A stretch of DNA of 64,000 nt from Motacilla alba alba (Eukaryota; Chordata; Aves; Passeriformes; Motacillidae). The position numbers were made by a program, and so were the translations under genes. The number at the start of each line of letters is the position of its first letter. Within the stretch, counting starts at the first letter, position 1. Under the pieces are notes generated by a model that saw nothing but the letters and a program-made list of their open reading frames with translations, did not search any database and was not told the origin of the DNA. Positions 25,801-40,800 of this stretch are shown here, in pieces. The stretch lies in NCBI RefSeq assembly GCF_015832195.1, contig NC_052026.1, positions 13,627,619 through 13,691,618 on the forward strand. The letters run 5' to 3'.

Positions 25801-28800
25801 CAGTCAGACCAGAGGCAGAGCTGCAGGTTTTTGCTAGCACATTTGTGTCTCTCCTGCAGCTAGAAAAGGGAAAACAGTGGGGAAAATGTTCCTAGTAGAT
25901 GAAGGTTGGATTTGTTATTAGCTGCTACTGTTTGGCCAAAGAGGCAAGCTGCTGTTGATTGGCTTCACATTTGTGACAGTATGGATTCTATTAAAAGCAA
26001 GTAATGCTGTCCACTTGGTTGAGGTGTAAAGAAAGGAGCAAGTTCTGAAACAGTCTGCAGCTGTTTCAGACAACAAGCTGATGAGCTGAGCTGTAGCTAA
26101 GAGTTAAACTTAAGGTAAGTGGTAGGGGATGCAAACAAAAATGTAGTGTTGTTAAGATTTAGTAATGGGTGCTGGGTGTTGTAAGTCAGCAAATGCGGAT
26201 CACCCATTGCACAAGCGTCGTCCCAAGGCTGTGTTCTTGCAGAGTTAGGCACTGCAGCTATGGGGAAAATGAGGCCATGGGCTGTGTGGATTCTGGGCTG
26301 CTTCGGTGGCAGAATCCTGAGGGTGACTTGAAAACCCCTTTTTACTTGTAAGAATGCCACCCCTGAAATGCATGGCTTCTGTGGCAGTGACTTGTGTCTA
26401 GATTCTTTGTTTATACTTCTTATTTGCAAATAGAGTTAATGATGTAGTTTCTAGGTTACTGATTAAAAGGAACATTTATAGCAGTTTTGTTGAAACTGTA
26501 GATGATTTTACTAGCAGTACTGCTGTATCCATGGTGCTAGACCCAGATCTTGCTCTGTAATGACTGCTAATTTTTTTTGATACTTTTTTCCAGATTGTGA
26601 ATAGGCACGGTCCCGAGGCAGACAGGCATTTACTACGCTGTCTATTCTCGCACGTGGATTTCAGTGGCGATGGTAAAAGCAGTGGCAAAGATTTTCATCA
26701 GGTACAGTTTACACCAGCATGTCTGTTTATTAATTTTGATTGTTAAAAATCCGTGGTGGGATTTCATCCAGGTCAAGCACAAAGGCAGGTTAGAAGCAGT
26801 AGCTTCAAACAAACTTATTTTCTGGTTATATGGCCTTTCAACTGCAAGCACTTTTTGCTAAGCCTCAAAATGATATCTGACTTACAATCTCTTGATCTGG
26901 AAAAAAACAGGTTGCATCAGTACAAAAGCTACTTTTACCAGATGCAGTGATCTAGTTTGAAAGCCTTTCTGTGTATTTTAAGAGTTTGTCCATCAGAAAT
27001 CCATTAACTGACATTTCTGGTGCTGACTGTGTCTATTGGCAGGAGTGTTTTCATCCTTAAGCAATTTTGCCACAGACTTTTTAGCTCCTAACCATGAATC
27101 AAATACTGTTGGGTTGTCTATTGCAATGTGTGAGGATGCTTACAGAGAGCAAAACATTGCACATATGGTGGAGAATGTTTCATCACTTTGTCAGTCTTAA
27201 AAGCGAAGCACACCTGAGAAAAGTTTGAATGAAGAGAAGTTAGTTGATGTTAGAGAGTTTGGGCACTTACATAAGTACTTTATCTTTTAGGTTTTTTATA
27301 CACAGTAGTTTATTTTTATTGTCCTGTTACAAAACTGTGAGTCTTCAAGTTATCTTGTTCTTTTCAGACTCAATTTCTGATCCAGGAGTGTGCGTCGCTG
27401 ATTACAAAACCAAACTTTATCTCGACGCTGTCGTACGCCATTGACAATCCCTTGCACTATCAGAAGGTTTGTATGCTTCTTGAAGGAGATCCCAGTGTCA
27501 GAAACTGTACTGAATTAGTCTTTAGGAAACCAGCTAGTTTTCCCTTGTAGTAAATTTTTCAAAAACTGAGGTTGCCTGGTTGGTGTGGGTTTTTTTTTTT
27601 TTGTTAAACTAAGCAGGTTAGTCAATCACTCAGAATGACTGCAAACTTAATTTTAATACTTCATCTAATGTTGGTACTTCATGGCTTGTTTATGGCACCA
27701 GAACCAAAACAAATCATCACTGCTTGTGTTTCTTTCAATGTGAAAGCCATGATAGTGGATAAATAGTGGGATATATGGAAGAAGCTTTTAGATGAAATGT
27801 ATCTAAAAGTAGTTGGAAAGTTGTTTAGCCATAGCAGCTTTGTGTTAACCTGCAACAGAATAGTTACTAATATTCCAAGCTTGCAAATAGACTCCAGATA
27901 GTCTGACACATTGCAAATGAGATTAATCCCAAAACAAGTTTCATGTTATTCTTCTTACCAATTTCAGAGTCTAAAGCCTTCACCTCATTTATTTGCCCAA
28001 TTGAGTAAAGTCATCAAATTAAGTAAAGTTCAAGAGGTAGGTGAATGCTTATTTCAATTTTTTTTTTTCAATTTTTTTTTTTTTACTTCACAAATGAGAA
28101 AGGATAAGGTCCCCTTACTATGATGTTTGTTTTTGTTTGTAGGTAATTTTTGGTCTGGCTTTACTGAATTCTTTCAGCTCAGATCTGCGAGGTTTTGGTA
28201 AGTTTTCTAAAGTACTGCAGCAGGGACAGCCTTTTTCAGCAGTGTGCTTTCTAGATGGGCAGATGTGTGCCTGCCTGACCTGACCTTGCAATTAGTGGTG
28301 CCATTGGGAGGGACAGTAGATGACACAGTCATTTTGTGTGAAGTTGAAGGACCATTTCATCAATGACTTGCTTGATAATGAATCAAATTGGGCTATTGTG
28401 ATATCTTAAATCGTTAATATTTGAGTTCTCAGGGACGAGATTTCTGTTTAAATCTGAACTGTTGTGGCCTGTGGTAAACAAAATAAGAGAATGGTGCGTA
28501 GCTAAATGAATCTCAAAACAGAATCCCAGGTTTTGACTCTAGCCTCTTCTGTTTCCAAAAGCTGCCCAGTTTATCAAACAGAAACTCCCGGATCTTTTGC
28601 GCTCTTACATTGACGCAGACGTCAGTGGAAATCAAGAAGGTGGCTTCCAAGATATTGCAATAGAGGTCCTGCACCTTCTCCTCTCCCATCTCCTCTTTGG
28701 GCAGAAGGGAGCCTTTGGGGTAGGACAGGAGCAGATCGACGCTTTCCTCAAAACATTACGTAGAGGTAAGTGGTGCTGTTCAGGAAGCCTGACCAGATGC

Positions 28801-31800
28801 AGACTTTGAGCTGGATTTTGTCAGTGCAGAGTGCTGAAGTGGTGGGGAGCTTGCTGACTTAGAACTTAGTAAATTTTCATATTTCTAAACTGACAGAAAA
28901 GTACCACTGTTCTGTTTGCTTTCAATGAGCAGTAATGCGATCTGATGTTCTTGAAGAGTTTTGATAACTAAACATTGAGTAAGGGATATTAAGGGATATT
29001 CAAGTATGCGTTTGCTTGTATGGCATGGTATTTGTGAATTTAACTAAAGCAGCTCAGTGCACTGTAGTTGAAAACCCTCTAACAGAGTAAGGAACATAAA
29101 TTTCAAACAGGTGCATTTTAAGCATTGCTTTATTATATTAGATGCAGATCTGTGAGGAAGCAGTAGAACAGTGAGGGAGATACTTCTGACTTGATCTTTG
29201 GTTCATTTCCTGAAAGCTACCATTGTAGTCTGTTCCTTTCCAAAACCAGTGTTTGCTCTAAACCTATCACACTAGGGAGGATTTGGACTCAACATGATAA
29301 TTGAACTTAACCCACTCCTTCATTCTGCACAGACCTAGAGGAAGCTACCATTTGTACAAGAGCAAAATATTTGTTCTAATTTTTTAAATATCACCTCCTA
29401 GTTCATATGTATTATAATAACTATTAGTGTATTAGCTTGTGTAATTCCTGACACTTTGCTTTGGGATACTGGACACTCTTCTTGGAATGGCCCTGGAGAG
29501 TATGGAGATGTTATATGTCAATGGTGCTGTCTCAGGAAGGCCCTCCCACAAGGTGGCTTTGCTACTCTCCACTGTCTCTCTCAAACTTTGTCTGCCAGGA
29601 AGGAAAAAATGAGTATTTACTCTTTCTATGCTCAAGTGCCTGCCTTAGTTCTGCTATATTTCTTAGACTCAGTAGCAGATCCTTTGTTTCCTAATATTTC
29701 CTGAGTTGGAGGAGTGGCTTTTGCTGGACTGCTGTATTGTTTCCTGCCCTGTGCTTTTTTTGGATAACTGCTGTTAGTGACAATCTAGTTCTAAACTTAC
29801 ACCAGCACAGCTGCTGGCCTTCTGGGCAGCTGCAGAGCTGCTGTGAACCTGCATGAAACCTATTTAGCCTACATTCTTCTTCTCTAGGAATATCCCAGTG
29901 CCAGTAGAGAACTGAAAATGGGATGGAGGGATGCTGCATCAGTGCTCTCTTGATTTCTGCAGCAGCAGGCCAACTCTAGCACAGCAGTGGAATAATTTTG
30001 AATACTCTTTCACATGCAGCTGGTGTTCTTGGTGTTTTGACACTTTGTTACTCTTGCATTTAGATTTTCCCCAGGAGCGTTGCCCTGTGGTGCTTGCACC
30101 ACTTCTATACCCTGAAAAACGGGACATTCTAATGGACAGGATCCTGCCTGATTCTGGAGGGATAGCCAAAACCATGATGGAGAGTTCTCTGGCAGATTTC
30201 ATGCAAGAAGTTGGCTATGGCTTTTGTGCAAGGTTTGTAGAAAAATGTAATTTTCAAGCATGTAACTTTGGGTGGTGGTGGTTTTCTTTCTAGTTTCTTG
30301 AGGTAAAAGGTAAAGAGCACTTTAACTACTAAAATAAGTAGAATCTTATCAAGTATTATGAGGTGGTTTATTTGAATTCTGGTTGTATTTTGCTTCCTTC
30401 AAATGTGTATTACATGCCTGTAGACACTGTGTGGAATTCTGTTATGGTAAGAAGTGCTACATGAAAGAATTCACATTGCTTGTGAAGGTTGCATAAGAAT
30501 TTGACTGTCACCCTTTCATAAGTGAAAATGAAAGTGTCTAGGTAGACATAAATTCCACCTAAATCCCACTAGAGCGTTGAAAGAACTTTGCTCTTGCAAA
30601 ACTTAGCCCTCAGAATGAAGCTGACCTGCTTTTTTTTGTAAGAAATATAAGGTAGAATTAAATTATTCTGTATTTCAAGAGAAAGACTATTGATTACTTT
30701 GGGGATGTGATGAAATCTCAAAGGTATTAACATGAGTTTCTGTTTAAACCAAGAAGTAAAAACACCATGTGTTGGAAGATACTGGATTATTTCCTTTGTT
30801 AACACATGCCTGTTAATAAAACAGTTTATATACTCATGCTATATAAATCTTCCTGGCCTAGTTTTGAAGTATTCACAAAATGGAAAGAAAACTGCAGAAA
30901 AAGCCCTCAGTTCTGAAGTTGAAACTCGGGCATTTGCTCTGTGTTGTCTCTCTTGTCTCCTGGGAGGTTTTTGCTGGTGCCCTCTGCTCAGGGATGCCAT
31001 GGTTCATATCAGGCTGAAGGGCAAACGTTCACAGCTTACCCATGAAGAGTGTGTGTCAACATTTTGAAACGTGCATTCTCAAAGCCTTTGTTTTGCTTTT
31101 AGGTAGTAGAAAACTTGAGTTTCTGAAGCTCTGTATCACAGATCAATAGTGGAAGTGCTTTTAACCAAGAGAATGCTAAACCTACCCTGTGCTTTTGCTT
31201 TGGCAGAGCATAGGCTGTGAAACATCTCTGTGACCTCCTTGTCACTTCAGTATTCCTGTCTTTGAACTGGAAATGTGGCACAGTGTATTTCATGGAAATA
31301 ATTGCACAGATTGTCTACCGAGTTTTTCTTCTTGATTGTCCTGGAATTTTATGTTGAATCATTTGACTAATTTGGCTGAAGTCTTATGTTGTGCTACAGT
31401 GAAACCTGCTTTCCTCTAAGATCTCTCTGTTTTGTTGCATCTTAGTGTTGAAGAATGTCGCAACATAATCATGCAGTTTGGTGTTCGGGAAGTCACGGCT
31501 GCCCAGGTTGCCAGGGTTTTGGGGATGATGGCTCGAACTCATTCAGGATTGACAGATGGTATTTCATTACAAGTGAGTGGCCTGTTCTCCTGAGGATTAT
31601 ATTTCAGCAGAAGGAGGAGTTAAAATGCTGGCCTCTAGGAATTTAACAATTGCTTGTATTATTGAGTACTTGTACTTCTGACTGTTCTGCTGTAAATGTC
31701 TGTAATACTTTCATGAATGAAAGATCCTCAAGGTGTTGAACTGATGTCATTACTAGTCTGAGCTTCTGTTTGTACCTTTCCAGTGCAGGGAGTTCTGTAG

Positions 31801-34800
31801 CCAGTGGGTGTTGAGACTGCTTTATTTTTTACTAGTGTTTGATTCAGTGTATTTGACTTGCAGTCTATTTCGGCTCCTGGCAGTGGGATTTGGAGTGATG
31901 GCAAAGATAAGAGTGATGGAAGCCAAGCCCATACCTGGAATGTGGAGGTGTTGATTGATGTTCTTAAAGAGCTGGTAAGTCTTGTGAGCACCTTGGTTTC
32001 TCATATGGATAAAGCAGGGCATATCTCACTATGATTATAAAACTTTTTAAGCTCCCCAACAGCCTGAATAGCTTTGAATCTCTCTGAGTAACTGTACTGA
32101 AATGCTGGGGGTTTTTCCCCTCATGAACAAGAAAATTTGGAGGAATTCTGGGAAATGGAAGCTGCTTGAATGGGTAGCTTGGGTGCAGTTTGAGATTCAT
32201 TCCACACTGCTCCCATGTATTCCAGCATGTGTTCTCTGGGGTTTTTTTGGGTTTCAGTGTTTTTCTGACAGTGGAAAGTTTTGCGCGTCAGAGACCTTGT
32301 TTTGGAAAAAACTTCTTACTGTAGGCATTAGTGATGAAAATGAAAGTATTTTTGTAGCTACTCATTCCAAAACTCTTCTTTATTGCTTCTTAGGTATGAT
32401 AGCACTACAGAAATAAGAAGTTTTTTTCCACTGCTTTGTAAGCAGCAATTTTTGTAATGAACTCAGTTAAACATAAGTACTATTTCCTTTGCTTGCCTTA
32501 TACAGGATTTTTTCTGTATGTTCCTTTTGCAGAAGTCACTGTTTTGTTTTTCTAAACCTTGGGCCATAAAATAGCTTTGTCCCTGGTGCTCACCTATATC
32601 TGAAATGAGTGGTTTGTGTTCCATAATGGCCACAGTTTCCTCCAAGCTCCCTCATCAGTATTGTTTTACACTGTTCCTGAAAATACATTGGGTGCTTTAC
32701 AAGGTCTTAGAGTTTACATTTTGCAAAAGGAGGAGCAAGTTCTGCTTGTGAGCAGATCAGACCCTTCTGGCTTTTATTGGAGAGTGTGGAAGCCTAGGAA
32801 AGGAGTAAGTTAATATGCTGAGAGAGGAGCTATATGTTTGGGGTGTTTAAAGAATTGTTAATTGAATGTTTGGAACGAGAGACAGCTACTGTAGTGCTGA
32901 GGAAGTGCAATCTCACAGGGTAGTTTAAAATATTAATTTGCATCAGATTCTCACAACTGTATAAATACTACTCTTTTTAAAACAAAACCCTTGCTTTCAG
33001 CTAACAGTTGGGTGGATGTTAAGCTGGGTACAATACTCATGAAGAGGGGCTTTTTCAAGACAGTACTGAAGATGGTAATGTGCAAAGCTCACAATCCTTG
33101 TTTGTCTGGTTGCAGAACCCTAACCTGGACTTCAAAGTAGTGACATATGAATTGGACCATCCAGGATTTCAGATTCGTGATAGCAAGGGCCTACAAATTG
33201 TAGTTTTTGGCATCCAGAGAGGGCTGGGCATGGAGGTTTTTCCAGTTAATGCCATTTACAGACCTTGGAAGCATGCAGAAGGCCAGGTATGTTTACCAAC
33301 ATTTTTGCTCTATCTGTAGAATATTTGCCAAGTTCCTGAGTTTCTTGCATAATAAATGGAGATTAGTAGTGTGAATGTTTAGATAATCCTCATTTGAGAC
33401 CTTGGCCTGTAAGGCACAAGCCTCAGGTGTGTTACAGAAGTACCATGTGTGATTAACTGCATTGTGTGAGACTTGCTCACAGGTCACTTGCTGAGTACTG
33501 TGACCCTACCTTTGGCCCCAGCAGAGTTCTGGTGTGTAGTGCAGCTGAGCATGGAACTGCTGCTGCATGGCAGTGCTCTGGAGTGCTTTCCTGGTTACAC
33601 TAAAAGGCCAGAGCTTCTTGCAAACAAGTATCCTCAGCATGTCTATACCCATCATTCTCGAATTCTAGAAGTGTGAGCTTCAGTCCTGCTTAAAACACAT
33701 AGTGAAGCTTGGCTCATCCCTGCTGCTGAGTTGATTTGTATCATTCTCAAAATGTGGCACTTGATAAGCGGAAGGAACCCTCAAATTCTGATGTCTAAAC
33801 TACTTCTGACATCTTTTTTTATTCCAGCTCTCCTTCATCCAACATTCCCTCATAAACCCTGACATCTTCTGTTTTGCTGACTACCCTTGCCATACTGTTG
33901 CCACAGACATCCTGAAAGCACCACCGGAGGATGACAATCGGGAAATTGCTACATGGTAATAAACCTTCTCTCAACTGCTTTTCATACATAGAGTAAAATA
34001 ATTGTCTGGTCAAAGGTGATTTTATCTTCATGCAGCCAGATTTATTGTAGCTGTGTACATACCAGTAGATCAGCCAGTAGTATTTGTGACATGTTTGATT
34101 GGTGAAACTATTCACAGTATCAGAACTTCCTGTGTACTTCCATAATACCTTGCTTTTGTTGGAGTCTTCATCTTGTTTGGAGAGAGTCTGCTGATGTGTT
34201 TTGGCATATCCTGCAAGCTGAAAGGAGGGAATAGAGGAGGTGGTTTGAAACTTTAATCTGTCTGTCCCAGGATGATATTAGAGAAGCTTGCTCTACTTGT
34301 ATGAAAGAAATCCTAAAATTTAATTAGTAAATGTATGTGGCTATTGGTGAGTTACTGCATGAAACTGACTTTGAGTTGACCTTTACACCCCTTTTTTGGT
34401 ATAGTGTATAGCCATGCCACTTATTTCAGTACAGATGCTTGCTTCTTTTTCAATTATCCGGCCCAAAATAGGGAATTGAAGGATGAGGAGTACAAGTAAA
34501 TGGGCAATGATCACTTGTCTGTAAAGCAGGATAAACAAGTAGAGTCTCTTCAACAACTTCCACAAGTGGGGACTCCAAGGTGTTTTAAAAAGTGTTCCTG
34601 GAAGTATTTATGCTTTAAAAAATGTATTTGCTGGCAGTATGTTTCAAGTTCAGTTATTCAAGTGACCCAGCTCAAGCTGAGTTTCTTCAACACCAGCTTT
34701 CAGTTCCCTCTCCTCAATAACATAATTAGGAGCTCCTAAGATCTTGAGTTATTTTTTATGGTTTCTTGGAGGCTTAATTGTACATAAGAGCTACAGTGTC

Positions 34801-37800
34801 AGGTTGTTTGCAGTGAGTGTTGCTTTATATGTCCTTACAGTTGCTGCCATAAAATATTTGATTCCAGGGTCCTGTAAACTTGCTGCTTGGTAACTTTGTT
34901 GGGGTTGTCTTTTTGTTGTTTCTTCTTTTGTTAGGAAGAGCCTGGATTTGATTGAGTCTCTGTTACGATTGGCAGAAGTGGGACAGTATGAACAGGTTAA
35001 GCAGCTTTTCAGTTTTCCTATCAAGCATTGCCCAGATATGCTGGTATTGGCCTTACTGCAGATCAACACGTCCTGGCACACCTTGCGCCATGAACTCATC
35101 TCCACACTCATGCCAATTTTCCTTGGCAACCATCCCAACTCAGCCATCATTTTGCACTATGCATGGCATGGACAGGTAAGTATTTTCACTGTAGTTTGTT
35201 CCTGTAACTTGAGAGCTCGCTAAATGGCTTGAACAGTTACAACAATGTTTGTATTGGTTTATGAACTGGTCAGTTTAAAACCCAAGAGGTAAATGATCTA
35301 TGGTTTATGCAAAGTAATAAGCAAACTGTTATGTTTTGGTTTTCAATAATATTCACTGAGAAAATATTCCTGGAAAAGTACAGAGACCCAAGTTAAGTTT
35401 GACTTGTTAAACCTTTAGCTTTAAACAAAGTTGACCACAGTTTTATTTTAAGAAAAAGGAAAAAAATGCAAAACCAAACAACCCAAAAGAAACCCCCAAA
35501 CCCCTCACAACAGCATCACCTTCCCCGCCCCCTCAGCTCTCAACCTCACACATTTAAAGTGCAAAAACTTGAAGTAGTAAGAGGTGAGAAGGTTTAAACC
35601 AAAATAATCTCCTTTGTACTTGCCAAAAAGATGCAAGCTATTCTAGACATAAAGAAACTACCTGCACCAGAAGTTTCCAGAGTCTGGGTTTTTTTCTGAA
35701 AACTTGAGACTGGCTGCTGAGCTTTTTCAAGGAGAGCTTCCAGAGCTATGGTAGCTGTGTATGCAAATCCCATACTTCTAAGGTTCTTTTGTTTGGTGTA
35801 GCCTTCATCATTGTGTGCACTGGTAGTTAAACGAAGAGAAGTGGTATACAGAATTTATAGTGGAGGAAGTCTTTGGGGTCAGAGGGAATCTGCATTAGCA
35901 AACATGTTTCCCTGTTCATCTAGAGTAGAGTTAATGGCAAGAAGCCTGACCTCTGATGTCATGCTAAGAATGTTTTATATTTTCCTGATGGAAGTCTTTA
36001 AATTGAAGGATGAGGGGTAGAATAGACGTGAAGTGCTTTTTGCATGAGGTCTTGAAATGGCAGAAGAGGCAATTTTTCCACATGGTAGGTCTGAGATCAC
36101 GGCACTGAATGATGATTGCCATGGGACATGGTGCCATTCCATGACCCTTTTCCTTTAAACAATACCCTTGCTGCCATTAAAATCTTATTTGTGCTGTATT
36201 TTGAAATTGCCCCGTATGAGCAATGATCTAGATACTGTGTTTTCTTTTTTAAGGTATGGCACTGAATTTTCACTTCAGGACATCATGTCAGGCATAACAT
36301 TGTATAAATATTTGTGTAGTCTGAAAACCATTAGATGATAGAGAGGAATTGGCCCCGAACAGTGGTTGGAAAGAGCTGAGAATGTGTGTATCTGCCATTT
36401 GCAGTCAGCTACAGAATTTACCTGTAGCTCCTGGGTAGTTTATTTTTGCATAGAAAGAGCTCAAATCAGGAGCAAGTTCTGAAGCTAAAGAGTAAATATG
36501 TTAAGTATGTTAAGGTTTTTAGTTGTAAAATACCTTGTTGAATGTTCATATCATTGATCCTGTTACTAGAATCATGAAGTACAATCCTAATTTAATTCTC
36601 CTCAGGGTCAGTCTCCTTCAATTCGTCAGCTTATCATGCATGCCATGGCAGAATGGTACATGAGAGGGGAGCAGTATGACCAGGCAAAATTGTCACGTAT
36701 TCTTGATGTGGCACAAGACTTGAAGGTGAGTTTTGCAAAATACTGTCATTATTTTTTGTCTGGTGCCTTATGCAGTCTTGTTCATCTTTTAATGACAGCT
36801 AAGTTTAACTTAGACTCATTTAGTAAGGATTACGTTGTTTAGGTACATCTAAATTTATTAGTGGCTGATGTCCCTCATCTTAAAAAAAAAAAGCCCACAT
36901 TCATGTGACTTAAAGTACTCTTCAGCTGAGTTGTGGTATCTGACTCCAGATGCTTCCAGCCTGTCCTGTTGTGAGCCCAAGACATATTGTACTTGGTATT
37001 TGCAGTGGGGTTGGTTATCGTGGCTTAGCTGACAAGTACCTTGGGAAGCAGCACAGCAGAACTGCTTGCTGTGTGAATGTAGTGTGACTCCAGGAAGAGC
37101 TTTGACTGTTTTAACCTTGAATATTATTGAAATGAGACTGTAGAAAATGTCAGATGTTTGTGTGAGGGTGGCGCTGCTAAACATAATGAAATGGGGATTT
37201 CTTGAGAATGCTACTAGTTCTTAGATTTTATACATTGACAAAAGTTACATATATTGATAAAAGTTTTATACACTGACTGGAGGTTGTGACTAACTTCTTT
37301 GGGGCCTTTATTGCTTCCTAAAGTCAGGTGCAAAATAATTGGGTGTCTCAAAGTGCAAGAGCACCAGCTGCTGCTTGAAGTCAGTTTTGTTGTAGCAATT
37401 ACAGTGTACAGAGGTGACCTCTTGGAGCAGATGTATTCTAAGTGTCTCTGAAGCGGGTGAGGTCTGTTTGCAAGAAAATGCTGGGTTCATCTGCTTAACT
37501 TTGTAGCAATATCACTTAACCACTTGCTCTTTACCACTTTCTGGTGGTTTTTCATATCACAGAGGAATTTAAAACTGTCAGCACAAGGTCACTTCAAAGA
37601 AGGTGAAATCATGATTTCAAATCAGAGCTTATTTGTCTTGCTTATTTGTCTCACAAGCGAGCTATAAGTGAAGTTGACAGTACCAATCTTTGTTGACAAA
37701 GAAAGCATAGCAGCATGTCATAATAAGACCTCTTTACTAAAACATGTATGGGAACTAGAAAGAAAAGAAAGGAGAAAAGGGTATCTGTGTGTCTTCACTA

Positions 37801-40800
37801 GTAGTCTTCTGATTTTCTTTCTTTAGGCCTTGTCAATGCTGCTAAATGGTACTCCATTTGCCTTTGTTATTGACCTTGCTGCACTTGCCTCTCGACGGGA
37901 ATACCTCAAACTTGACAAATGGCTCACAGATAAAATTCGGGAGCATGGGGTAAAGCAGGATTTTTCTCTTTATTTTTTCACTCTTGTCGGTGACTAACTT
38001 AAGTCACTTTAACAATTTTCTAAGTAGCTTTAAAGTTGTCAAAAGTGTTCGTGGTCTGATAGTTCAATTTTTTTCACTGAACTACAGTAGCTTAGTGCAA
38101 TTCTTTCCATGGTGCAATTGCCAAGTTTGAAATAGTGTCTTGGATGAGGCTTGGGAGATAAAGATAACTTTTTTTCCTCAGGAACCTTTCATCCAGGCCT
38201 GTATGACTTTCTTAAAGAGAAGATGTCCATCTATCCTGGGTGGCCTTGCTCCAGAAAAGGATCAGCCCAAAAGTGCTCAGCTTCCTCCAGAAACCTTGGC
38301 GACAATGTTGGCCTGTCTGCAAGCTTGTGCTGGGTAAGAATTGCCTTGCTTATGCTGAAAGAGTAATCCCTTTGCAGCTGGCTTTCTGTCACAGCTGGTT
38401 TGGCATTTCACGTGGAGGATGGGGTTAATGAGAGTGTATAAACTTGCAAGGATTGGTGCAGTAGTACATTTAATTTTGCATTGAAACTTCTCTTGTAGGC
38501 TAGATCACAAGAGCTTGAGTATTGTCTTTATCATCAAACAGGTGAGCTGATCGTGGTGGCTGGAGGCTGTCTGGTTAGTCAGATAATAAGTTGTCAGTGA
38601 CTAGATAGATATAGGGCTGGAATTCAGACAAAGGAGTCCAGGCCATGGCTACAGAACAGGACAGCATCTTGGAAAACAGTGACTTTAAAACGGATTTTGT
38701 GATTGTGTTAACCAAATGTTTCTGTGGTAACTGCTTTGGCACAAAGGACTCATGCCATCCTTATGTGTAGGAGAAAAGTGGGGATTGTGTAATTGAGACT
38801 GACACTAGATATATGTAACTTCTGTTGTCTTTGAGACTCATAGTAGTCAAAGATGGAAAATACTGAACATCTTTTGCAGATCAGATTGTTTAGCTTAAGT
38901 CAAAAGAAAAGGGTTTGGATTTGAGAGCTGCTAGAGGCAGGGGTAGAATACAGGGCTGATGGAAATGGAAGTTGGACAAATCAGTCTTTAAATGCCATGT
39001 ACACGCATAGTAAATGTGACTGAAAATTGTAAAACATCTGTGGTGTTGTTTCTTAGTGCTGTCAGATCAAGATGGTGTTGAACTGCAGCAATAGTTCAGA
39101 GGTAATGAGAGGCAGCGTAGTGCAATGTGCAAGCCAGAGTGACTGGAAGCTGGAGATGGGGCTTGTTTTGCTGCTACATTTTGGCACCAAATGAGGCTGG
39201 CATGTCCAAGCGTGTGTTACATAAATGGAGTTTATAGTGTGTCCTTTGGCTTAGCCAGTGTGGTCTTGAAAGAGATAAGAAACATCTTTAGAGTTACCCG
39301 GGATAATTCATGGCTCTCATGTAGATAGTAGGAAATTAGTACCAACATAGAGTTGGTCACAATGAGTATTGGAACTGAAAGAGAAGTTGAGGTGCTTGTA
39401 AGCCTTCAGGAGAAAAGACTTCCTGTTTTCTGCTGGAACCTGTGCAATTGAAGTTCAAAGGCTGATTCTAAAATAAAATTATCTAGTGCATGTTTTGGTC
39501 AGAAAAGATAGCTCTTAATTTTCAAGTCAAAGCGCATCTTTTGAGACTGTAGTTCTCAAATGAACTTGTATTCCTTATTTTACATGCTGCAGTGTCTGTG
39601 TTTCAGAGGTTTAATAGTTAACTGTAGATTTGAATTGCATCTAATGTCATTGTGTTCTGAATTTTAATGTGTTACTGAGTTTTATTTATTCCATTAATTT
39701 CAAACGCCACTAGTTCTCTACTGGCACAATTCTCACAGCCTTTGGTTTCTTTTTATAGCTACTTTTATTCCCTTTTATACAAGAATGTGACCTACTTGCA
39801 GTCATTTTCTATTAGTTATTCTCTTTGAGCTTTAGAAAGAAAAAGCTTGGATTTCTTTCATGAAGCAATTGCTTTGATTAGTTTAGGTTTCAGTCACAAG
39901 TGGAAGCAGGCATTGTAAAGACTAGAAGGTTAAAATCACAGTAAATACAAAATACATTTGGGAGGGTAGTTGCATTTCACTAGCTGAAGCTTGCCATCTC
40001 CTAAATCTGTTGATTTAGGAGGCTGCTCTTTAATTAGGCTGTAGTTAGTTCGTGTTTTGTGACCTGGGAGACACTTTTTTTAGCCACTAGGTCCCTACAT
40101 GTTCTGAGACTTATTTTTGGTGCAGCTTGTTTATCACTGGTGAACACTGCAGTTATGGCATCATGTAACAGTGAGTCTTCAAAAAGGAATAAGTGTTCCT
40201 TCTATTACTGAGTGTTTTACAGTGAGGTCAGGCTTGGTTGCAGGCACCACAGGCTGACCAACCATGTAATTTATTAACAAGGTGCTTATGAGAAGTCCTT
40301 CCCTCATGGAGCTGCAGTGCCTTCTCCAAACAGTCGTGTCCTGCATGGTCCAAGGGTGTCCGTGTGGGGAATGGTCATTTCTTCTCGGTCCTTGTCTCAA
40401 GCAGGGAAGAGGCTTCTGTGTACTTGTGCCTTTAGGAATGAAAAGGCTTCTTCCTGCTTTGTACAAAGTGTTTGGGGGGGGAAAAAAAAGTAAAAAGAAA
40501 TGAATGTGTGATTCCAGCAAGGTGGAACTTCTCTTACAGTGACAGTTTTGTTGCTCTAGACTCTGGTCTCTGGCTCTCAGCCCACCAACTTCATTTGCCT
40601 GAAATGCAGACGGGGTTTTTTTTGTGGGCTTTGGGTTGGTTGGTTGGTTAGGGGGTTTGGGTTTTTTTTTTTTTTGAAAACCTGCAGTTCTGTTCTATCT
40701 AAAAATACTGTGATGTTTGCAACTTGATACAGCAGTGTGTCTCTTGACATGATAAAGTTAACCTTAAGTCTGCCTAGATGATGGGAGAAAACATTAGTGG

